A DNA stretch of 18,396 nucleotides, from assembly GCA_900552295.1 (NCBI GenBank), contig URZB01000005.1, positions 1 to 18,396 of the forward strand, read 5' to 3'. Of the stretch, positions 7,399-12,967 are shown one piece after another. The notes beneath the pieces are model-generated. The model was given only the letters and a program-made list of their open reading frames with translations. It was not told the origin of the DNA and did no database searches. How positions within the stretch are numbered: the stretch's first letter is position 1; the number at the start of each line of letters is the position of its first letter. Made by a program: the position numbers and the translations under genes. The stretch comes from an uncultured Collinsella sp. (GTDB lineage Bacteria; Actinomycetota; Coriobacteriia; Coriobacteriales; Coriobacteriaceae).

Positions 7399-7980
7399 AT
7401 GAAGTTTCTCTACGCTCGCTGCTCAACAAAGGAACAGAACGAGGCAAGGCAGCTTGAATATGCGCACGAGCTTGGCTTAAAGGATAACCAGATATTTATC
7501 GATAAGGCTTCGGGCAAGAACGCTAATCGTCCCGCTTTGAAAGATATGCTCTCCCGTCTGCGCGAGGGCGATGAAGTCTATATCACTGAACTGTCTCGAC
7601 TTGGCAGGAGTACTAAAGACCTAATTGACCTTATGGAGACCTTCGAACAGATGCATGTCGAGGTTCATAGCAAGAAAGAAGCTATCGATACAACCACTCC
7701 AGCAGGCAAATTGATATTTCATATGCTGTCAGCCATTGCTGAGTTCCAGAGGCAAATCATCCTTGAGAACGCCGCTGAGGGAAGGGAAGCGGCCATGAAG
7801 CAGGGTGTGAAGTTCGGTAGACCTAATGTTGACGAGGACGCTCTCAACATGGCTCTCTATCTATTTGAAAACGACAGAACAAAGTCAGTCAAAGGGATAT
7901 GCGAAAAGACTGGCATTAGCAGAAGCACCCTATATAGGGAGGCTGAAAAAAGGGGAATAAGGAGAGCGATGTTGAACTGA
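7399..7980 (+). CDS. Serine recombinase (resolvase/invertase family)
   Basis: A 193-residue small serine recombinase. The catalytic serine is Ser9 in YARCSTKEQN, with Arg7 beside it. The conserved core follows: EGDEVYITELSRLGRSTKDLIDL (about 55-77), then the long dimerisation helix AEFQRQIILENAAEGREAA and the hinge KFGRP near 140. A C-terminal helix-turn-helix (about 163-188, GICEKTGISRSTLYREA) binds DNA. Length is typical. The ATG has TTGGAGA at 7386-7392. Only 20 bases separate it from the helicase gene, so the two form an operon. Which DNA it acts on is unknown: it may resolve element multimers, invert a segment, or act mainly as a repressor at the palindrome just upstream. Confidence 0.92.
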   Translation: MKFLYARCSTKEQNEARQLEYAHELGLKDNQIFIDKASGKNANRPALKDMLSRLREGDEVYITELSRLGRSTKDLIDLMETFEQMHVEVHSKKEAIDTTTPAGKLIFHMLSAIAEFQRQIILENAAEGREAAMKQGVKFGRPNVDEDALNMALYLFENDRTKSVKGICEKTGISRSTLYREAEKRGIRRAMLN

Positions 7981-8000
7981 GGAAGGGTGAATGCTGTCTG

Positions 8001-9641
8001 ATGATGGATATCAATAGAAGATGCCTTGAAATTCTTAACCAAATCGGGCCAGTCGAAGACAAAATCAAACGGGTCAATATGGAATTGGAATTCGAGATCG
8101 GCATTAGTTCTGCCAGAAAGTACATGGCTGCCGTTCTAAATCGAAATGCTGGTATCGAGGTTGGGCTGAAATCGGACCCTGTTCTTGCAGAAATTTGGGA
8201 AGAGACGGAGAGACAACTAGCAGAATCAGAACAGAGAAAGCTAAAGCAAGGGGAAAAGGCTGAACACGAAAATAAACAAGCTGTCTATCATGAGAAGCAA
8301 GAGCAGGATGGCGATGCGTTTGATGCCATGACTGATGTGGTCGACTTGTTCTATCAGCCTCCGACGCCCGTTGGTGTTGAAGAACGTGAGGCTCACCCTG
8401 AAGAGAAGTATTACATTTCAGATGTAATCGATATGACTGAGCTAGAAACAGGCAAGTTAAACTTAATCTTCTCGCCGCCAGGCACTGGTAAGACAACCTT
8501 TATAGAAGGTGAGCTTAAACGATATGCGGACGAGTTTGCTGGCGATTTGCTGTATCTTGCGCCGCAGACATCATTAGTTGACCAGCTCAAGTTTAGAGGA
8601 CGTCCGAGGAGGGTGCCACTTTCTAAAGGAGGGTATTACGTTGAATGGGCGCAAGACGGCATTACCGCAATGACCTATTCGGCATTTGGATATCGAATCG
8701 AAAAAGCGAGGCGGGAAGGCTGCTATTGTTCAGATGATTGGTGGGCAAAAGATTCGATAATATGCTTGGATGAGCTGTCGCAAGCAGTCCATCAATCATT
8801 TTACGATTCAAAAGGAAATAACCCTACTGCATTGGCGTTAAAGGAACTTGTGGTGCGTGCCAAGGATAAAAGTAACATTGTCCTTACGCTGAGCGCTACG
8901 CCGCGTGCCTCAATAGATTATTTCCGTTTTTGGAATGAGACTCAAATAAATGCGATTAAGTCGACTCTAGGACTTAGAGGCTATCAGAATAAGAATACAG
9001 TTGACTTTACGGACTTTGAGAATGTGCTGCATCGTGTTGGTAGAGACGAAAGAGGCTTGGTCTACACAAAGCAAATTAGGCAAGTTCGAAAAGCGGTGGA
9101 CTTGCTGCGTTCGAGGGGCATCAATGCAATTGGGATATGGTCATTGAATAGCCAAGACAATCCGATGAATAAAGAACAGCTTAGCGCGAGGAATTGTCTG
9201 GTGAAGAATGAGTGCTATCCAGATGATTTGCAAGTACTTGTTGTGAATGGTGCTTACGAAACGGGTTTAAATATCAGGCCAGAAAAAACAAGACTCGATT
9301 ATGTGGTCGTTAACGATACGAATGAAGAGACGATTACGCAGGCTAGGGGCAGATATCGAGGAGATTTGAAAACGTTGTATCAAAAGACGACAAAGGATAA
9401 GGGGGAGGAAAGGTATATCGACCCAAGCGTCATTGACCCGTATCTGGGAGTAAAGCTGTATGGGAAGACGAAGGATGAGCTTCGCAAAAGGCTAGGATTT
9501 AAAGATGAACGGGGAAGATTGGTTGGGTGGAAACAAGTGGTAAATGAGCTAAGACGCAACTATCTAGTATTGGACAATAAGAAAGATAGCATCGGGCGGT
9601 ACAGCTTGATAAGAAAGCTAGATGCACCAGAAGATTGTTAA
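8001..9641 (+). CDS. SF2-type DEAD/DEAH helicase-like protein
   Basis: A 546-residue predicted ATP-dependent helicase or translocase. Motif I is SPPGTGKTT (residues 158-166), motif II is ICLDELSQ (254-261, so DELS rather than DEAH), and motif III is TLSATPR (296-302). Motif V-like VNGAYETGLNIRP (415-427) and motif VI QARGRYRGD (447-455) with candidate arginine fingers complete the two RecA-like domains. The N-terminal 150 residues are charged and may contain a helix-turn-helix (about 24-50). The C-terminus (about 485-540) could be a winged helix. The start is ATG 8001 (or 8004). The only ribosome-binding site, GGAAGGG at 7981-7987, overlaps the recombinase stop codon and is rather far (13 bases). 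No relaxase or primase domain is visible. A role in element replication is a guess from its pairing with a recombinase and the hairpin cluster just downstream. Confidence 0.85.
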   Translation: MMDINRRCLEILNQIGPVEDKIKRVNMELEFEIGISSARKYMAAVLNRNAGIEVGLKSDPVLAEIWEETERQLAESEQRKLKQGEKAEHENKQAVYHEKQEQDGDAFDAMTDVVDLFYQPPTPVGVEEREAHPEEKYYISDVIDMTELETGKLNLIFSPPGTGKTTFIEGELKRYADEFAGDLLYLAPQTSLVDQLKFRGRPRRVPLSKGGYYVEWAQDGITAMTYSAFGYRIEKARREGCYCSDDWWAKDSIICLDELSQAVHQSFYDSKGNNPTALALKELVVRAKDKSNIVLTLSATPRASIDYFRFWNETQINAIKSTLGLRGYQNKNTVDFTDFENVLHRVGRDERGLVYTKQIRQVRKAVDLLRSRGINAIGIWSLNSQDNPMNKEQLSARNCLVKNECYPDDLQVLVVNGAYETGLNIRPEKTRLDYVVVNDTNEETITQARGRYRGDLKTLYQKTTKDKGEERYIDPSVIDPYLGVKLYGKTKDELRKRLGFKDERGRLVGWKQVVNELRRNYLVLDNKKDSIGRYSLIRKLDAPEDC

Positions 9642-9667
9642 ACCATAGTTCACAGGAATTGAGTAAT

Positions 9668-9717
9668 ATGGACAAATTTGGATTTCTTATATATAGAAGA
9701 TATCCAAATTTGTCCAT
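9668..9717. repeat. 16-bp AT-rich perfect inverted repeat after the helicase gene
   Basis: ATGGACAAATTTGGAT (9668-9683) is the exact reverse complement of 9702-9717, and the loop can add TTCT/AGAA. It lies 26 bases after the helicase stop, so it may end that transcript, but the T-tract is weak. It is the first of four hairpins reaching to 9910. Confidence 0.75.
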
Positions 9718-9824
9718 TTGCTTTATCAATGAGAGTTAAGGCTCCGCCCTACGGGCTGCGCGGCTTCGCCTTGCTCTACCGCACTTCATAATGAACCCTT
9801 CGGTTTCATTACTGCGTTTGCTGC

Positions 9825-9910
9825 CCCTAAACACAAGGTAAGAGGGACTGGATTTACGCCTCCGCTACACTTCGGCTTCATATCCAGTCCCTCTTACCTT
9901 GTGTTTAGGG
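9825..9910. repeat. 29-bp perfect inverted repeat with 28-base loop
   Basis: Bases 9825-9853 (CCCTAAACACAAGG...) are the exact reverse complement of 9882-9910. With a 2-base bulge the helix can extend outward through GCTG/AGC. The loop (9854-9881) is GC-rich with CTTCGGCTTCAT. A helix this long with no mismatches implies recent origin or strong selection on the folded form. Confidence 0.85.
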
Positions 9911-10049
9911 AGCAAATTAATTTCTGTGGGCAGAGGGTTTCCTCTGCAGAGCAGATTGGGAACAGGATGAGAATAAGTACTCAAATCAAAAAGGGCCGAT
10001 AAGTCTTTTGGATGGTTGTGACATTTTAAGAGTAACGATGATACCTTGT

Positions 10050-10958
10050 TCAGTTCCCAGATGTATAGAGAACGTAATAGTCTTCGCCATCGTAGTTTTG
10101 GAGAGCGAGGACGATTGCGTTGTCCTTTGCCCTTGCAAAGAAATAAGCGGGACGTTCGTTTAATTCTTTGTTGAGATCGTTATTTGCTGCTTGGTTGAAG
10201 GCGGCGGTAAACTTTACCTCAGTATTGACAAGCGCTGTCTTTATCTTGCCGTTCTCGTCCTGAACTTTGATTTCTTTAGTCGGGATTTGATTCAGCTCGT
10301 ATGTGTATTTGCGGGAAGAGTTATTGATGTACAGATAGATGGACGTGGGAAGGTCGGTTGCTTCCTTGCGGCTAGCAACAAGGCTGGGGTGTGCTGAAGT
10401 TTGCATTTTAATCGGAGAGAAGAGCCATTCCTGAGGAAGGTCGGACTCTTCCAGCCTGAAGGGGTTATCTCCGCCGTACGTTTCCATGCTGTAGGATTTC
10501 TTCTTTTCATCCTTAATATAGGTATCAAGTTCCTTGTCGGCTTTTTTCAATGCCTTGTAGACTTTGTAGTAACCATCGGTATCAGAAGCATCCAGTGCGG
10601 CCTGCGCATCTGATTTTGCAGCTTCGATTTCTTTGGTATCGAACTGCTGGGCAAAATATGAACTCAGAATTTCTTGAGAATGGCTGATTTCCTTGGTGAT
10701 TTCGCTATAGAGAAGTTGGTCGTAACGTTTGTTTGCGCTCTTCAGTTCATCGTAGTTCTCAACTTCTTTTTTAAGCTCTTTATCAAGGGAGTCATACTGC
10801 TTGTTCGCCGAGTCAATGGCATCCTTTGATTCGATTGATACGGTTCCGATAGAGTCAATGGACTTCATCGTTGCAGACACCGAAGGGTCGGTGCATCCAG
10901 TGACGCTTAAAGCTAGGGTAAGCCCCACAACCGCGGCAAGGGGAGCAGATTGTTTCAT
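10050..10958 (-). CDS. Predicted lipoprotein with an acidic helical N-terminal region
   Basis: A 302-residue lipoprotein of unknown function. Signal peptide MKQSAPLAAVVGLTLALSVTGC has lipobox VTGC, so Cys22 would be lipidated and the protein anchored outside the membrane. Residues about 38-75 (GTVSIESKDAIDSANKQYDSLDKELKKEVENYDEL) match a helical motif common in surface proteins of gut Gram-positives, of the form I-x-x-x-A-I-x-x-A-x-x-x-Y-x-x-L...V-x-N-Y. More helix follows to about 155. The rest is probably beta-rich, ending in YYVLYTSGN. The ATG at 10958 fits the signal peptide and has GGAGGAAGG upstream; a start at 10982 would overlap that site. The leader upstream is the sister of the one before the exported protein at 5382-6644. 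Confidence 0.8.
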   Translation of the reverse strand: MKQSAPLAAVVGLTLALSVTGCTDPSVSATMKSIDSIGTVSIESKDAIDSANKQYDSLDKELKKEVENYDELKSANKRYDQLLYSEITKEISHSQEILSSYFAQQFDTKEIEAAKSDAQAALDASDTDGYYKVYKALKKADKELDTYIKDEKKKSYSMETYGGDNPFRLEESDLPQEWLFSPIKMQTSAHPSLVASRKEATDLPTSIYLYINNSSRKYTYELNQIPTKEIKVQDENGKIKTALVNTEVKFTAAFNQAANNDLNKELNERPAYFFARAKDNAIVLALQNYDGEDYYVLYTSGN

Positions 10959-10990
10959 GGTGTGCGTTCCTTCCTCCGACACTTGGTAAA

Positions 10991-11191
10991 CGTTGTGGAA
11001 GGAGGCTCATCCGAAGTGCGGAATGTGCAGCACGAAAAGGAGGAGTATCCACCCACAGTTGCTACACAGCTCCGAGCGCCTCGCAATAGCACGAACCAGC
11101 AAGGAGAAAGGGCAAATACCCCTCCTTGTCGCTGGTTGAATGTCTTCAGTTGTGAAGCGCGAGCATTAAAAAATGCTAGAGCTGTGTAGCA
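10991..11191 (-). ncRNA. Structured 5' leader B (sister of leader A)
   Basis: On + coordinates, P1 is 11060-11072 with 11179-11191 (13 bp, perfect). P2 is 11162-11167 with 11172-11177. P3 is 11076-11085 with 11151-11160 (one mismatch). P4 is 11094-11100 with 11131-11137, plus 11101-11106 with 11122-11127. CCACAGTT (11053-11060) abuts P1 exactly as in leader A. GTGGAAGG (10995-11002) can pair through GTGG with CCAC (P5, 5 bp) or through GGAAGG with the gene's Shine-Dalgarno (10969-10974). Against leader A, 5 of the 13 P1 pairs differ and all five remain paired. Confidence 0.65.
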
Positions 11192-11207
11192 GGTACAACT
11201 CTAGCAT
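11168..11207 (-). terminator. Intrinsic terminator at the element's right end
   Basis: Read on the minus strand, ATGCTAGAG (11207-11199), a 17-base loop and CTCTAGCAT (11181-11173) are followed by a run of T (11173-11168). This would stop transcripts entering the element from the MFS gene side. It shares bases with P1 and P2 of leader B, so it and the leader fold are alternatives. Confidence 0.65.
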
Positions 11208-11228
11208 GCTGATAAGCTATTTAATCTA

Positions 11229-11333
11229 CTGACCTGTTGAACGGTCGAAAAAGTAGGCTGTTGTGAAAAGCGGAACCATCTGACCTGTCGTGCCTGAGCC
11301 TCTAAGAGTAGTAAATAGGTAGTAGGTCAGATG
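11229..11333. promoter_or_regulatory. Right-end integrase or accessory sites (candidate)
   Basis: The sites include GAAAAAGTAGG (11247-11257) and GAGTAGTAAATA (11306-11317), which echo the left-end arm words. There is also a direct repeat CTGACCTGT (11229-11237 and 11280-11288) and a perfect 10-bp inverted pair CATCTGACCT (11277-11286) with AGGTCAGATG (11324-11333). This density fits an attachment arm with integrase and accessory-protein sites. The rest of the 10959-11366 stretch is leader B, the terminator and these sites. Confidence 0.55.
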
Positions 11334-11366
11334 ATTTGAATGGTTGATACGCCTGATAATCAGCGG

Positions 11367-11420
11367 TTACCTCGTCGAGCGACAGATGTTGCCGTGACAG
11401 ATAAACAGTACGCGTTGCAT
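11367..11420 (-). pseudogene. Displaced original 5' end of the phosphatase gene
   Basis: From ATG 11420 the minus strand reads MQRVLFICHGNICRSTR and then TAA at 11369-11367. It keeps the same GAAAGGAAACCGCAT ribosome-binding context as the active gene. Three of the four differences in the 64-base repeat are synonymous; one changes Cys3 to Arg. The MFS gene stop is about 50 bases upstream, which shows the pre-insertion gene order MFS then phosphatase. The fragment keeps the P-loop residues but ends there, so it cannot fold as an enzyme. Confidence 0.85.
11372..11387. mobile_element. Right attachment core (attR)
   Basis: Identical 16-base partner of 3493-3508. To the right (11388-11435) lies the host's original phosphatase 5' end; to the left lies element sequence. 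Confidence 0.75.
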
Positions 11421-11471
11421 ATGCGGTTTCCTTTCGATCGCCATAATCAAGCTCGAGTATCGTATCTGCGC

Positions 11472-12707
11472 CTACGCCTGCGCCCGCTTGCGCTCCCAAC
11501 GTGCCAACTTAATCGTCACCAGCGTGAGTGCCCAGGCCACAAGCGAGAACGCGGCGCCCACGGCGCCCACGTGCGCAATGCCAACGCTGCTTACCACGGC
11601 GCCGCCCACTGCGGTGCCAAACGAGATGCCGACGTTAAACGCCATGGGCTCCACCGAACTTGCGAGTACCATCGACTTGGGATGGCGGCTGCGTGCCACG
11701 TCCATAAAGTGCGTGATGCACGACACCGAGAACAGGTACATGAGCAGCGCCAAGCTAAAGACAAAGACCAGCGCGAGCGGCATGGTGCCGCCCACAGCAA
11801 ACAGCCCGAGTAACGCCGCAGCTTGCAGCACAAACGTCACAAGCAGCGCTTTCATGCCAAAGCGCGCATCGATCCATCCGCCCAGGATGTTCGAGATCAG
11901 GCAGAATACGCCGTAGGCCATAAGCGTGGTACTGGCTTCGACCGTGCCCATGCCCAACACCTGCTCTAGATAAGGCGTCACATAGCCGTAGAACACATAG
12001 ACCGACCCCACACCAAACAAAAAGATGAGCATGCCGGTGATGATGCTCGGCTCGCGCAGAAGCCCCGCCTGCTCGCGGAAGGTGGCGGGCTCATCGGTCT
12101 GACCGGCGCGCGGCATAAACGCCACGAGCGCTCCGCAGATTAGAACGGCAAAGGTAAGCGTGCCGTACATGGCTACGTGCCAGTCGAGCGTGTCGGCCAC
12201 AAACTTGCCGATTGAAGTGACAAAGACCATTGCCACGGAAAACGCACCATATACCACCGAGATGGCAAGCGAAGTTTGCTGCGGGGACAGCAGCTCGGGG
12301 ATGTACGTCACACCCACGGCGAGCAGTGCGCCCGAGACGGAGCCCAGGACAATGCGCGAGATAAACAGCACCTGGAAGTTGGGCGCCAACGCCATGACCA
12401 GGTTGCCGAGCACAAAGACGATGCTGTAACACACGAGCAGCTGGTAGCGGCGGAATCGCCCCGTGCTGAGCGCAAGCACCGGCGTCGCGATGGCGTAGAC
12501 GAGCGCAAACACGCTAATAAGTTGGCCCGCAGTGGCAAGCGATATGCCGAGTTCCGTCGCCAAGTCGCTTTCGATGCCGATGACCACGAATTCGGAGCAG
12601 CCGAGCGAGAATCCCAACAGTACGAGCAGCGCCAGGCAGAGCTTGGTGCGCGCGGGGGAGAGCGCGGCGGCGGTTGACTTGCTTTTAGGCGTGGTTGCGG
12701 CGGTCAA
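11472..12707 (-). CDS. MFS transporter, DHA1-type exporter
   Basis: A 411-residue, 12-TM major facilitator, most like the AraJ/YdhP-type drug or sugar efflux group. Conserved blocks include LGFSLGCSEFVVIGIESDLATELGIS in TM1, STGRFRRYQ in the first cytoplasmic loop (the usual motif A position), and a TM5-like LGSVSGALLAVGVTYIPEL. No ATG gives a sensible start. TTG at 12707 has GGAG (12719-12716) at an ideal 8-base gap, while GTG at 12716 is in frame but overlaps that site, so TTG is preferred. Longer frames would translate through the REP-like hairpin at 12765 and are rejected. Substrate is unknown. It was probably co-transcribed with the phosphatase gene before the insertion. Confidence 0.88.
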   Translation of the reverse strand: MTAATTPKSKSTAAALSPARTKLCLALLVLLGFSLGCSEFVVIGIESDLATELGISLATAGQLISVFALVYAIATPVLALSTGRFRRYQLLVCYSIVFVLGNLVMALAPNFQVLFISRIVLGSVSGALLAVGVTYIPELLSPQQTSLAISVVYGAFSVAMVFVTSIGKFVADTLDWHVAMYGTLTFAVLICGALVAFMPRAGQTDEPATFREQAGLLREPSIITGMLIFLFGVGSVYVFYGYVTPYLEQVLGMGTVEASTTLMAYGVFCLISNILGGWIDARFGMKALLVTFVLQAAALLGLFAVGGTMPLALVFVFSLALLMYLFSVSCITHFMDVARSRHPKSMVLASSVEPMAFNVGISFGTAVGGAVVSSVGIAHVGAVGAAFSLVAWALTLVTIKLARWERKRAQA

Positions 12708-12764
12708 GGTTGTCACTCCAATGTCGCATGAATAAGCGGGATTCAATCCCTGCAACTCTAACAG

Positions 12765-12797
12765 AATGTGACAAAGGGACAGCCCCTTTGTCACATT
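12765..12797. repeat. REP-like hairpin, copy 3
   Basis: AATGTGACAAAGGG (12765-12778) pairs perfectly with CCCTTTGTCACATT (12784-12797) around ACAGC. Here it lies between divergent genes, where a terminator has no obvious job. That supports the dispersed-repeat reading for all three copies. Confidence 0.8.
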
Positions 12798-12817
12798 GCG
12801 CTGCCAGCCAGTCGCCC

Positions 12818-12882
12818 AAACCATCACAACATTCGGCGAAAATCTCGAAATCGAGGAAAAGCGTCGAATGTTGTGATGGTTT
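12818..12882. repeat. 18-bp perfect inverted repeat between divergent genes
   Basis: Bases 12818-12835 (AAACCATCACAACATTCG) are the exact reverse complement of 12865-12882, with an inner CTCGA/TCGAG hairpin. A T-run ends the right arm (GGTTTT), so it could terminate rightward transcripts, but no rightward gene ends here. Together with REP copy 3 it fills most of the 12708-12967 gap. Confidence 0.75.
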
Positions 12883-12967
12883 TCCTGTCTGTGCCGGCGA
12901 GCTCCAGCGCCGTCTGGGGGTATAAGGCTAGCAAGTGTTTATTTGCGAGGCCTAAGGGGCGCCCCGT

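Larger units (their letters stand above)
9668..9910. other. Hairpin cluster, candidate replication or transfer origin
   Basis: Four inverted repeats stand in a row in an otherwise gene-free 408-base stretch (9642-10049): 9668-9717 (16-bp stem), 9746-9756 (GCCC/GGGC), 9790-9810 (AATGAA-CC / GG-TTCATT with a bulge), and 9825-9910 (29-bp stem). Base composition switches sharply from AT-rich to GC-rich at about 9740. Dense foldable DNA next to a helicase gene is what single- or double-strand origins and oriT regions look like, but no nick site or iterons are recognisable. The remaining 9911-10049 shows nothing I can name. Confidence 0.4.
3493..11387. mobile_element. Integrated element of about 7.9 kb in the phosphatase gene
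   Basis: The element is bounded by a 64-bp near-repeat of the phosphatase 5' end (3493-3556 and 11372-11435). A Tn916-type integrase lies just inside the left end, with Tn916-like arm sites at both ends. Internal base composition is clearly lower in GC than the flanks. Contents in order: integrase (-), exported Cys-pair protein (-), structured leader, serine recombinase (+), helicase (+), hairpin cluster, lipoprotein (-), structured leader. I find no relaxase, coupling protein, capsid gene or recognisable excisionase. It is therefore either a small integrative element that relies on others for transfer, a satellite, or a decayed conjugative transposon. The boundaries are inferred from the repeat and not from an empty-site comparison. 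Confidence 0.8.

Noticed and set aside
9825..9910. Insertion-sequence terminal inverted repeats
   Set aside because: The arms are only 28 bases apart, with no transposase between them and no target duplication visible.
12708..12827. N-terminal extension of the MFS protein to an ATG at 12827
   Set aside because: It would translate the REP-like hairpin and add a non-membrane tail. TTG 12707 has a correctly spaced GGAG.
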